Shown: positions 54,685-63,343 of the stretch, one piece after another
Layout: every line of letters begins with the position of its first letter
How positions within the stretch are numbered: position 1 is the first letter of the stretch
Source: Ponticoccus alexandrii
GTDB taxonomy: Bacteria; Pseudomonadota; Alphaproteobacteria; Rhodobacterales; Rhodobacteraceae
Reading direction: 5' to 3'
NCBI RefSeq assembly: GCF_016806125.1
Contig: NZ_CP047166.1
Location: 1,922,001 to 1,986,000, forward strand
DNA length: 64,000 nucleotides
Program-made: the position numbers and the translations under genes
Notes under the pieces: model-generated
What the model was told of the DNA's origin: nothing
The model's database searches: none
Seen by the model: the letters and a program-made list of their open reading frames with translations, nothing else

Positions 54685-55995
54685 TCATTTCGCGCGTTTG
54701 GCGGCGATCAGCACATCGTCGGCGCGCTGCCACGGGGACGAACCGCGCGGCAGGGCGCCAAGCGCGCGCTTGGCGTGCAGTTCGGCATCCTCCATGCGGC
54801 CCATCAGCGCGTAACGCTCTGCCGTCACGACAGAGGCCATGGCCAGCTGGCCGGTCTGCGCATAGGCGACCGCGAGGTCGCGCAGGATGCGGGCGTCGCG
54901 AAAGTCGCGCGCGCGGGCCTGCTCCAGCGCCTGCAGGGCGCTCTTGGGGTTGCCGGCGGCAAGATGCGCGCGCCCCAGCCCGCCAAGGATCAGCGGCTCG
55001 CGCGGTGCGCGCGCCGCGGCGGCCTGATAGACCTGCACGGCGGCGCCGAACTGCCGCGACTCAAGCAGGATCTGGCCCTTGAGCTCGAGGAAATAGGCAT
55101 CGCCGGGGCGGATCGCCAGTGCCCCGTCGATGGCCCGCAGCGCCTTGGACAGGTTCGACTGCCGATGCCAGGCGATGGCCTCGCGCATCAGCGCGATGTC
55201 GCGGCTGCCCGAGGCCTCGAGCCGCCGCAGCGTCCAGTTCGGCGCCCGTTTGAAGGCCGAGAGCTTGCCGCTGGCGCGCTGGAACCAGTAGTTCGCCGTG
55301 GCGTCCTCGGGCAGGCCGGTGTGGCCCGCGATCATCCCCTCGACGGCGCGCAGCCGGTCGCGGGTCAGCGGGTGGGTCCGCATGTAGGGGTCCTGCCGCC
55401 CGAGGCTCAGCGCCTCTTGCCCGCGAAAGATGTCCAGCACCTCCTTCGCGCCGACGGGATCGGCCCCGGCCCGCAGCATGTAACGCACCGAAGCCGCATC
55501 GGCGGCGGCTTCCTCGGCCCGGGTGTGGCTGAACAGCCGCCGCATGGCGGCGCTGTTCGAGCCGATGGCGATCCCGGCGGCCGCATCGGTCGATCCGGCG
55601 GCGGCGGCCGCCACCGACAGCAGCATGCCGAGGCCTGCGGCGGTATTGGCGTTGCGGAGGTTCGACATGCGCCGGGTGATATGGCCATTTGCGATATGTG
55701 CCGCCTCGTGGGCGATCACGGCCTGAAGCTCGCGCGCGCTGCCCAGCCGCATGATCAGACCCGAATGCAGGAAGATGTGCCGCGGGTCGGTCACGAAGGC
55801 GTTCAGGCTGCCGTTGTCGATCACCATGATCTTCACGCCCGACGATCCCAGCCCCGCCGCCGAGAGGATCGGCGCGGCAATCTGCTGAAGCGCCCGTTCC
55901 ATATCGGCATCGCGCAGAAGGACCGTCGCGGCGCGCGCGGGCAGGGTAGACAGCACAAGCAGCACCACGAGGGGCAACAGCCGAAGGAGAGACAT
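54685..55995 (-). CDS. Periplasmic M48 zinc metalloprotease with TPR domain (BepA-like)
   Basis: A 436-residue exported protease. A signal peptide (LLPLVVLLVLSTLPARA) leads to the M48 domain with VIAHEAAHIANGH, the HExxH zinc site, near residue 120, and a further Glu in RAEEAAADAAS. The C-terminal half holds TPR repeats (AIWH to AERYALMGRMEDAELHAKRAL). This domain order is that of BepA (YfgC), which degrades misassembled outer-membrane proteins and helps LptD. It lies next to the DsbA-like pair, consistent with disulfide-linked outer-membrane quality control. Confidence 0.9.
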   Translation of the reverse strand: MSLLRLLPLVVLLVLSTLPARAATVLLRDADMERALQQIAAPILSAAGLGSSGVKIMVIDNGSLNAFVTDPRHIFLHSGLIMRLGSARELQAVIAHEAAHIANGHITRRMSNLRNANTAAGLGMLLSVAAAAAGSTDAAAGIAIGSNSAAMRRLFSHTRAEEAAADAASVRYMLRAGADPVGAKEVLDIFRGQEALSLGRQDPYMRTHPLTRDRLRAVEGMIAGHTGLPEDATANYWFQRASGKLSAFKRAPNWTLRRLEASGSRDIALMREAIAWHRQSNLSKALRAIDGALAIRPGDAYFLELKGQILLESRQFGAAVQVYQAAAARAPREPLILGGLGRAHLAAGNPKSALQALEQARARDFRDARILRDLAVAYAQTGQLAMASVVTAERYALMGRMEDAELHAKRALGALPRGSSPWQRADDVLIAAKRAK

Positions 55996-56057
55996 TGACG
56001 CGGGGCTCCTGTCGCGGATAGGCGGACGATGTTCCGGCGCACAGTAGAGAGGCAGGC

Positions 56058-57215
56058 ATGCGGAATTCAAGACGCGGTTCGGTCGATCCCTTCATCGTGA
56101 TGGATGTCATGGAAGAGGCCCGCCGCCTCGAAGAGGCGGGGCGGTCCATCGTCCACATGGAGGTCGGCCAGCCCGGCACCCCGGCACCCGAAGGCGCCCG
56201 CGCCCGCGTGGCGGAGGCCATGGCGCAGGGCGCGCTTGGCTACACGGTCTCGCTGGGGCTACCGGCCCTGCGGCAGAGGATCGCGGCTCTTTACGGCGAC
56301 TGGTACGGCGTGGATCTCGATCCCGGGCGGGTGGTGGTGACCAATGGCTCCAGCGGGGCCTTCCTGCTGGCCTTCACGGCCTTTCTGGACGCGGGTGACC
56401 GCATGGCACTTGGCACGCCGGGCTACCCGTCCTACCGGCAGATCCTGAAGGCGCTGGACATCGATGCGGTGGAAATCCCCGCCGCCGACGAGAACCGCCT
56501 GCAACTGGTGCCGGGCGACCTTGCGGGGATGGACTATCAGGGGCTTCTGGTGGCCTCTCCGGGCAATCCCACCGGCACCATGCTGGACCGCGACGCGCTG
56601 GCCGCGCTGATAGCTGACGCACAGGGGCGCGGCGCCTGCTTCTTCTCGGATGAGATCTATCACGGCATCGAATACGAGCGCAAAGCCGTCTCGGCGCTGG
56701 AAATCTCGGACGAGGTCTGCGTCATCAACTCCTTCTCGAAATACTTCTCGATGACCGGCTGGCGCATCGGCTGGATGGTGGTGCCCGAGGACCGTGTGCG
56801 CCACATCGAGCGGCTGGCGCAGAACATGTTCATCTGCGCGCCCCACGTCAGCCAGGTCGCGGCGCTCGGCGCGCTCGACTCCATCGAAGAGCTCGAGGCC
56901 AACCGCGCCGTCTATGCCGCCAATCGCAAGCGTATGATCGAGGGCCTGCCCGCCGCGGGCTTCGACCGGATTGCGCCGCCCGACGGCGCCTTCTACGTCT
57001 ATGCCGATGTTAGCGCGTTGACCGACGACAGCCGCGCGCTGGCCAGCGAGATCCTGAACAAGGCCGGGGTGGCGGTGACGCCGGGGCTGGATTTCGATCC
57101 CGAACGCGGCGCCCGGACGCTGCGGTTTTCCTACGCGCAGGGCACCGCTGAAATCGAAGAGGGGCTGGCGCGGCTTTCGGATTTTATGGCGCGTCGCGGC
57201 CCGGGAAAAGCCTGA
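56058..57215 (+). CDS. PLP-dependent aminotransferase, class I/II
   Basis: A 385-residue fold-type I aminotransferase. The PLP lysine is K228 in NSFSKYFSMTGWRIGW. Earlier motifs are HMEVGQPGTPAPEG, GYTVSLGLPALRQRIA, VTNGSSGAFLLAF, SPGNPTGTM and FFSDEIYHGIEYE. It is closer to the aspartate/aromatic transaminase branch than the 7178 gene, but the substrate is not readable. GAGAGGCAGGC precedes ATG 56058. It is divergent from the metalloprotease gene across 62 bases and precedes the amidase gene on the same strand. Confidence 0.9.
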   Translation: MRNSRRGSVDPFIVMDVMEEARRLEEAGRSIVHMEVGQPGTPAPEGARARVAEAMAQGALGYTVSLGLPALRQRIAALYGDWYGVDLDPGRVVVTNGSSGAFLLAFTAFLDAGDRMALGTPGYPSYRQILKALDIDAVEIPAADENRLQLVPGDLAGMDYQGLLVASPGNPTGTMLDRDALAALIADAQGRGACFFSDEIYHGIEYERKAVSALEISDEVCVINSFSKYFSMTGWRIGWMVVPEDRVRHIERLAQNMFICAPHVSQVAALGALDSIEELEANRAVYAANRKRMIEGLPAAGFDRIAPPDGAFYVYADVSALTDDSRALASEILNKAGVAVTPGLDFDPERGARTLRFSYAQGTAEIEEGLARLSDFMARRGPGKA

Positions 57216-57293
57216 CACGGCGCCCTGGTTGATGCGTGCATTGGCCCGGGCGGGGTGGTATCGTCGGCGCCAAATCACCGGGAACCGGGGCGG

Positions 57294-58502
57294 ATGAGCA
57301 GAGCATTCCTTTACCTCTTGGCGCTTGGCCTCTGGGCTGTGCAGGCCATGGCGCAACCCGTCTCCGGTCTTGCCCGGTTCGAAGCCGGGCAGGTCAGCGA
57401 CATCAGCGGCGGCGTTGCCATCGACCTGGAGCTCAGCCAGGGCGTGCCCTGGCGGCTGTTCACCCTCGATGATCCGCGGCGTCTGGTGCTGGATTTCCGC
57501 GAGGTCGACTGGACCGGCGCGGACCCCGAGGAGATGGCACAAAGCGACAGTGTCGCGGCGCTGCGCATGGGCCCCTTCCAGTCGGGCTGGTCGCGGATGG
57601 TCGTGGATCTTGCGGAACCGCTGGCGATCAGCAGCGCCTCGATGCGGGTCGACCGGGACAGCGGGCGGGCGGAACTGCGTCTGGCGCTGTCTCCGACCAG
57701 CGAGGAGGCCTTTGCCGAGGCCGCCGGTGTGACCGCAGACCCGGCCTGGGACGGGCGCAGCCCGACCGCGCGCCGCACGGCGCTCCGGCAACCCGGCGAC
57801 CCGGTTGTCATCGTGCTGGACCCGGGACATGGCGGCATCGATCCGGGGGCAGAGCGCGACGGCGTCAACGAGGCCGACCTGATGCTGACCTTCGCGCAGG
57901 AATTGCGCGAGGTGCTTCTGCGGGCCGGAAACTACCGGGTGTCTCTGACCCGGACCGAGGATGTCTTTGTCTCGCTGGAGGCCCGGGTGGCCAAAGCCCA
58001 TGACGCGGGCGCCGACCTGTTCATATCGCTGCACGCCGATGCGCTGGCCGAGGGCATGGCCCATGGCGCGGCGGTCTATACCCTTGCCGAAGAGGCCTCG
58101 GATGCGGCCTCTGCCGCTCTGGCCGAGCGCCACAACCGCGACGACCTGTTAAGCGGTCTGGACCTGTCGGGGGCAGACGACCGGGTTGCACAGGTGCTTC
58201 TGGATCTGGCGCGCGTCGACAACACGCCCCGGTCGCAGGCTCTTGCAGAACACTTGGTGGATGGCATCCGCAATGCGCTGGGGCATGTCCACAAGGACCC
58301 GATGCGCGAGGCGGGTTTTTCGGTGCTGAAAAGCGCCGACATCCCCTCGGTGCTGATCGAGCTGGGGTTCCTGTCGACGGCGCGCGACCTGAAGAACCTG
58401 CAGGACCCGGCCTGGCGTGCGGGCATGGCGGCGGGTATCCGCGACGGCATCGCCGCCTGGGAACTGGAAGACGCGGCGCTGGCGCGGCTGCGGCGGCAGT
58501 AG
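57294..58502 (+). CDS. N-acetylmuramoyl-L-alanine amidase with AMIN domain (AmiC type)
   Basis: A 402-residue exported amidase that splits septal peptidoglycan. A signal peptide (AFLYLLALGLWAVQAMA) is followed by an AMIN domain (about 25-140, LARFEAGQVSDISGGVAIDL) for septal targeting, then the Amidase_3 catalytic domain. Zinc ligands appear in IVLDPGHGGIDPGAERDG, DLFISLHADAL and the late VLIELGFLST with the catalytic Glu. ATG 57294 is used. It lies 276 bases before the PBP1A gene, with a repeat copy in between, and is probably part of the same cell-wall neighbourhood. Confidence 0.94.
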   Translation: MSRAFLYLLALGLWAVQAMAQPVSGLARFEAGQVSDISGGVAIDLELSQGVPWRLFTLDDPRRLVLDFREVDWTGADPEEMAQSDSVAALRMGPFQSGWSRMVVDLAEPLAISSASMRVDRDSGRAELRLALSPTSEEAFAEAAGVTADPAWDGRSPTARRTALRQPGDPVVIVLDPGHGGIDPGAERDGVNEADLMLTFAQELREVLLRAGNYRVSLTRTEDVFVSLEARVAKAHDAGADLFISLHADALAEGMAHGAAVYTLAEEASDAASAALAERHNRDDLLSGLDLSGADDRVAQVLLDLARVDNTPRSQALAEHLVDGIRNALGHVHKDPMREAGFSVLKSADIPSVLIELGFLSTARDLKNLQDPAWRAGMAAGIRDGIAAWELEDAALARLRRQ

Positions 58503-58576
58503 CGGTCATGCGTATCGTAAGCCCGGCGCGTCCCGGGGCCGGGCGCGCGCCGAAGCGCCGTTTCCCGGGGTCGGGC

Positions 58577-58632
58577 GGGGAGGGGGCTCTGCCCCCGCTG
58601 CGCTCCCCCGGAGGTATTTGGGCAAAGAAGAA
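58577..58632 (+). repeat. Dispersed hairpin-tail repeat, copy F
   Basis: GGGGGC-TCT-GCCCCC followed by a spacer and the tail GGAGGTATTTGGGCAAAGAA. It is downstream of the amidase gene and in its orientation, before PBP1A. Confidence 0.75.
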
Positions 58633-58778
58633 GCAATGGCGCCGTGCCTGGATCGGACCCGGGTTGCCTGCCTCGCGGGGCGTGCAACGGGCGTCGGCGG
58701 TCTCTTGCGTGATCGTGTTTTGACGCCGGGCGAGGCGGGATATATGCAGGCGGCAACGGGATTTCCGGGGGTTCACGC

Positions 58779-61316
58779 GTGACGCGATTCATCTTTTCCT
58801 TCTTCGGGGCGATCTTCGCGGTCGTGACCATGGGCGCCATGATGGTGGCGCTGACCGTCGGCGCGGTGTTCTGGATGTATGGGCGCGACCTGCCCAGCCA
58901 CGAACATCTTGCGCAATACACGCCGCCGACGATCAGCCGGATCTTCAACGGCGAAGGACGTGTGATCGACGAATTCGCGCAGGAGCGGCGGCTGTTCACT
59001 CCTGCTTCGCAGATCCCCGACATGGTGAAGCAGGCTTTCATCTCTGCCGAGGACAAGAATTTCTATACTCATCAGGGCTATGACATCCGCGGCATCGTCG
59101 CGGCAGGTGTGCAGGCGGTGCAGTCGCGCGGGCGCGACGTGCGCGGGGCTTCGACGATCACCCAGCAGGTGATGAAGAACTTCCTGCTCTCGGGCGACCG
59201 GCAAGCCGAGCGCAAGATCAAGGAAATCATCCTTGCCTCCCGCGTCGAAGAGGCACTTTCGAAAGAGAAGATCCTCGAGCTTTACCTCAACGAGATCTTC
59301 CTCGGGCAGAACGCCTATGGCGTAACCGCAGCGGCTCAGGTCTATTTCAACAAGCCGCTGGGCCAGCTTGCCCCGCATGAGGCCGCTTTCCTTGCCTCTC
59401 TGCCCAAGGCGCCTTCGTCCTTCCACCCGGTGCGCAACAAGGAGCGGGTGACCGACCGGCGCAATTTCGTCCTGCGCGAGATGTTCGAGAACGGCTATCT
59501 CGACGAGGCCACCTATGAAGCCGAGCGTGCCATGCCGCTGGCCACGGTGCAGAACGGCGATTACGAGCCCTACCAGCGTTCGCTGCCGCCGCGCGACTAT
59601 TTCACCGACGAAATCCGCCGCCAGCTGAGCCGCGATTTCGGCGAGGACCAGTTCTTCTCGGGCGGGTACTCGGTGCGGGCGACGCTGGACCCGGACATGC
59701 AGGAAGAGGCGGCGCGCTCTCTGCGCATCGCACTGGAGGATTACGACCGGGGGCTGGGCCGCTGGCGCGGCACCGGCAAGACCATTCCGGTCGAGACGCT
59801 TGGAGAGGAGGCCGCATGGCGCGCCGCGCTGGCAGATGTGCGCGTGGCGCGCGACGTCGTCCTGCCGTATCCTTGGCATGTTGCGGTGGTGCGCGAGGTG
59901 CGCGAGAACTCTCTGCTTCTGGGCATCGAGGACGTACCGCTGGACGATCCGCGCGGGATGGAGCTGCCGCGGTCGGATACCAACTGGTTCTCGGGCAGCC
60001 TGTTCGACAACTTCGAAGCGGGAGACGTGATCCATGTGCGCCAGATCACCGAAGACGGCAGCGGCGGCTTTGTCCGCTGGTCGCTGCGGCAGGTGCCCGG
60101 CGTGCAGGGCGGCTTCATGGCGATGGACGTCCATACCGGCCGCGTCATCGCCATGCAGGGCGGCTTCAGCTACCAGCACTCGGTCTTCAACCGCGCCACG
60201 CAGGCGATGCGCCAGCCCGGGTCCAGCTTCAAGCCCTTCGTCTATGCCTCTGCGCTGGATTCGGGCTATACCCCGGCCACGATCATCGTCGATGCCCCCA
60301 TCGAGATCGACACGCCGCAGGGCGTCTGGCGGCCCAAGAACGCCTCGAACCGTTTTTACGGGCCGACCCCGCTGCGCACCGGCATCGAGCAGTCGCGGAA
60401 CCTGATGACCATCCGCCTTGCGCAGGAGGTCGGCATCGACACCGTTGGCCGCTACGCGGAAAAGTTCGGCGTCTACGACAACATGGGCCGCAACCTTGCC
60501 AACGCGCTCGGCGCCGACGAGACGACACTGTTCAAGATGGTCGCCGCCTACGCCATGTTCGCCAATGGCGGCGAGCGGGTCGAGCCGACGCTGGTGGACC
60601 GCGTTCAGGACCGCTATGGTGCGACCGTCTACAGCCACGAAACCGCCGAGGGAAACCGGCGGGTCTGCGTCGACTGTGACGATCCCAACATCGCCCCGGG
60701 CCGCAGCCCGCGCATCGTGAACGAGCGTGAGCGCATCATGAACGCGGTGACCGCCTATCAGCTGACCTCAATGATGCAGGGCGTGGTGGAACGCGGCACC
60801 GCGCGCAGTTCGGTCAACCTGTCGGTGCCCACCGCGGGCAAGACCGGCACCACCAACGACGCGAAGGACGTGTGGTTCCTTGGCTTCACCTCGAACATCG
60901 TGGCCGGGTGCTACATCGGCTACGACACCCCGCGACCACTGGGCCGGGGCGCCTCGGGCGGACGTTTCTGCGGGCCGGTGTTCCAGCGCTTCATGCAGAA
61001 GGCCGTCGCGGAATATGGCGGCGGGGCGTTCAAGGTGCCCGAGGAATGCGAGTTCATCAACATCGACCGCTTTTCCGGTGCGCGGCTGTCTGACAGCGCG
61101 TCCGGGCCGAACGTGGTGTCCGAATGCTTCCGCTTCGGCGAAGAGCCGATCTTCGGCATCCAGTTCGACGGCGGCTTCGCGATCTCCGGCAGCTTCGACC
61201 TGATCCGCCCCGAGGGCGGCAGCGCGGCACGCGAGGTCACCACTTCGACCGGCGAGAAGGCCATCGTGGGACCCAAGGCGGGCTTCGGCACGCTGTCCTC
61301 CGGCGGTCTGTACTGA
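58779..61316 (+). CDS. mrcA: Penicillin-binding protein 1A
   Basis: An 845-residue bifunctional peptidoglycan synthase. The N-terminal membrane anchor (FIFSFFGAIFAVVTMGAMMV) precedes the GT51 glycosyltransferase (SAEDKNFYTHQGYDIRGIV, RGASTITQQVMKNFL, LYLNEIFLGQNAYG). The PCB-OB region follows, then the transpeptidase with SxxK S482-K485 in QPGSSFKPFVY, the EQSRN motif for SxN, and KTGT in TAGKTGTTNDAKDVW. The start is GTG 58779, preceded by CCGGGGG. The neighbouring amidase and the RodZ-like gene in the window share its theme of wall growth. Length and motifs are standard for alphaproteobacteria. Confidence 0.97.
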   Translation: MTRFIFSFFGAIFAVVTMGAMMVALTVGAVFWMYGRDLPSHEHLAQYTPPTISRIFNGEGRVIDEFAQERRLFTPASQIPDMVKQAFISAEDKNFYTHQGYDIRGIVAAGVQAVQSRGRDVRGASTITQQVMKNFLLSGDRQAERKIKEIILASRVEEALSKEKILELYLNEIFLGQNAYGVTAAAQVYFNKPLGQLAPHEAAFLASLPKAPSSFHPVRNKERVTDRRNFVLREMFENGYLDEATYEAERAMPLATVQNGDYEPYQRSLPPRDYFTDEIRRQLSRDFGEDQFFSGGYSVRATLDPDMQEEAARSLRIALEDYDRGLGRWRGTGKTIPVETLGEEAAWRAALADVRVARDVVLPYPWHVAVVREVRENSLLLGIEDVPLDDPRGMELPRSDTNWFSGSLFDNFEAGDVIHVRQITEDGSGGFVRWSLRQVPGVQGGFMAMDVHTGRVIAMQGGFSYQHSVFNRATQAMRQPGSSFKPFVYASALDSGYTPATIIVDAPIEIDTPQGVWRPKNASNRFYGPTPLRTGIEQSRNLMTIRLAQEVGIDTVGRYAEKFGVYDNMGRNLANALGADETTLFKMVAAYAMFANGGERVEPTLVDRVQDRYGATVYSHETAEGNRRVCVDCDDPNIAPGRSPRIVNERERIMNAVTAYQLTSMMQGVVERGTARSSVNLSVPTAGKTGTTNDAKDVWFLGFTSNIVAGCYIGYDTPRPLGRGASGGRFCGPVFQRFMQKAVAEYGGGAFKVPEECEFINIDRFSGARLSDSASGPNVVSECFRFGEEPIFGIQFDGGFAISGSFDLIRPEGGSAAREVTTSTGEKAIVGPKAGFGTLSSGGLY

Positions 61317-61622
61317 GACGGGTGGGGAACAGCTGCCCCCGGGCGTGGGCCCGGGGTGGGCCGGGCGCGACCCGACGAGAGGGTGTCCTCGTACGATAGC
61401 GGTCTGCGCCGGGATCGAGGCATAGTGTGCGCTGCCACGGTTTGCGCCATGCGCCGGGGCAGGGCGTTCCGCACCGGGCAGGCCATCCTTCGGCGCGCAC
61501 TGTCCGGAACCGCCTGCACGCTGTACGATCCACGGCTTCTCCTCAGTACGCCTCTGCGCTTGCCCGTCCGCTGGCGCCTTGGTATCACGCGGCACTCAGG
61601 ACGTCTGAACAGGAAGCCCCCC
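61317..61622. other. 306-base region between mrcA and prfB
   Basis: It contains an eight-base GC hairpin with arms at 61337-61344 and 61349-61356 (CCCCGGGC / GCCCGGGG), probably the mrcA 3' structure, and the prfB promoter, which I cannot place with confidence. No gene is seen. Confidence 0.6.
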
Positions 61623-62747
61623 ATGCGCGCCGAAGCCCAGAACAATGTCGAGAAGATCCAGAAATCGCTGGACCTGCTCAAGCAGCGGCTGGGCTGGGAG
61701 ACGGCTCAGCACCGGCTGGAGGAATTCGACGCGCGGATGGAGGACCCCAACCTCTGGGACGATCCGGCCAACGCGCAGAAGCTGACGAAGGACCGGCAGG
61801 CGCTGGTTTCAGCGATGGAGATCTATACCGGACTGAAGCAGGAGCTGGAGGATCAGGTCGAACTGATCGAACTGGGCGAGATGGAAGAGGACGAAGAGGT
61901 CGTTTCCGAGGCCGAGGCGGCGCTGAAGGCTCTGGTGGATGTTGCTGCCAAGAAAGAGCTCGAGGCGCTGCTGGACGGCGAAAGCGACGGCAACGACGCC
62001 TTCCTGGAAATCAAGGCCGGCGCGGGCGGCACCGAGGCCTGCGACTGGGCGCAGATGCTGGCGCGCATGTACGTCCGCTGGGCCGAGAAGCGTGGTTTCG
62101 AGGTGGATCTGCAGGAAGAACAGGCGGGGGCCGAGGCGGGCATCAAGTCCGCGACCTATCAGATCAAGGGGCCGAACGCCTATGGCTGGCTGAAGTCGGA
62201 GTCCGGGACGCACCGGCTGGTGCGGATCTCGCCCTTCGGCAAGGGCACGCGCGAGACCTCTTTCGCCGCCGTGGGCGCCTATCCGGTGATCGACGACAAT
62301 ATCGAGATCGAGGTGAATCCCGCCGACATCCGCATTGACACCTTCCGGTCGTCCGGCGCGGGCGGGCAGCACGTCAACACCACCGACTCGGCGGTGCGGA
62401 TCACCCACCACCCCACCGGCATCGTGGTGACAAGTTCCGAGAAGTCGCAGCACCAGAACCGCGACATCGCCATGAAGGCGCTGAAATCGCGGCTGTACCA
62501 GCTGGAGCTGGACCGCCGGAATGCCGAGGTGAACGCCCTGCATGAGGCCAAGGGCGACGCGGGCTGGGGTAACCAGATCCGGTCCTACGTTTTGCAACCA
62601 TACCAGATGGTGAAGGACCTGCGCACCAGCTACGAGACGGCGGACACGCAGGGCACGCTCGACGGCAACCTCGACCCCTTCATGGAAGCGACACTGGCGC
62701 TTCAGGTGTCTGGAAAGAGCCGGGCCGACGCCCGCGCCGAGGACTGA
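61623..62747 (+). CDS. prfB: Peptide chain release factor 2
   Basis: RF2 releases peptides at UGA and UAA. The 374-residue protein has the anticodon-like tripeptide SPF in RLVRISPFGKGTRET and the catalytic GGQ at 247-249 in SSGAGGQHVN, close to E. coli positions 250-252. The frame from ATG 61623 is continuous, so the programmed +1 frameshift of E. coli prfB is absent here. The start is the only ATG with a full N-terminal domain. It follows PBP1A and is closed by two tandem hairpins. Confidence 0.96.
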   Translation: MRAEAQNNVEKIQKSLDLLKQRLGWETAQHRLEEFDARMEDPNLWDDPANAQKLTKDRQALVSAMEIYTGLKQELEDQVELIELGEMEEDEEVVSEAEAALKALVDVAAKKELEALLDGESDGNDAFLEIKAGAGGTEACDWAQMLARMYVRWAEKRGFEVDLQEEQAGAEAGIKSATYQIKGPNAYGWLKSESGTHRLVRISPFGKGTRETSFAAVGAYPVIDDNIEIEVNPADIRIDTFRSSGAGGQHVNTTDSAVRITHHPTGIVVTSSEKSQHQNRDIAMKALKSRLYQLELDRRNAEVNALHEAKGDAGWGNQIRSYVLQPYQMVKDLRTSYETADTQGTLDGNLDPFMEATLALQVSGKSRADARAED

Positions 62748-62763
62748 CGGCGCCGCGGCGGGG

Positions 62764-62805
62764 AAATCCTCTGGAAAGGATTTGAAAATTCCATCCATGG
62801 AATTT
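62764..62805. terminator. Two tandem hairpins after prfB
   Basis: AAATCCT/AGGATTT (62764-62770, 62777-62783) and AAATTCCA/TGGAATTT (62786-62793, 62798-62805) stand two bases apart. Both are A/T-bounded and so can work in both directions, like the array after ispG. They separate convergent genes. Confidence 0.75.
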
Positions 62806-62861
62806 GCCCGTGCCCATGGCCTCTGTGTGTCGGAAATCGCCACCGGCGCGGGGCACAGCCG

Positions 62862-63209
62862 TCAGGTGAGTGACGCGTAAAACCCCTCCCAATCCGCAGG
62901 CTCCGGGTAGCGAGTGCAGAAGGCCAGTCGCTCCTGCGCCGTCAGTGCCAGAAACCATGTTTCGAAGGCGTCCAGAAGATCCTCGCCGCCGCCCATCCGC
63001 CAGCCGAGGCTGTCGCGCGGCATGTCCGGACGCAGCAGCCATGGTGGCTGATCGAACTGCTCCGGCAGGTTCGGCAGTCCCGAGCGGATTTCCAGCAAGG
63101 CCGCGCGCAGCGCGCCGAAACCGTTCGGTCTGTCCAGCAGCGCCTTGACGTCGATATGCTGGATCCTGCCATCCGGACCGCGCCGGATGGGGGTCTTGTC
63201 CTGTGGCAT
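62862..63209 (-). CDS. Small hypothetical protein
   Basis: A 115-residue soluble protein with no signal peptide or membrane segment. It is rich in Leu and Arg (GALRAALLEIRSGLPNLPEQ, DLLDAFETWFLALTAQERL). A GGAGGA site lies about eight bases before the ATG at 63209, which supports a real gene. I do not recognise the family. It faces the prfB 3' end and is divergent from the DUF2189 gene. Confidence 0.7.
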   Translation of the reverse strand: MPQDKTPIRRGPDGRIQHIDVKALLDRPNGFGALRAALLEIRSGLPNLPEQFDQPPWLLRPDMPRDSLGWRMGGGEDLLDAFETWFLALTAQERLAFCTRYPEPADWEGFYASLT

Positions 63210-63343
63210 GGCCAGTCCTCCTACATCCTATGGTAGAGACTGTGTGTGACAGGTAAACATCTGCGCACCATCGGGCTTGCGGAATGACCCTGTCCGCCTT
63301 TTACTGCCCCAGGTGATGAAAATTCGTGCAGGGACGAGGCCTG

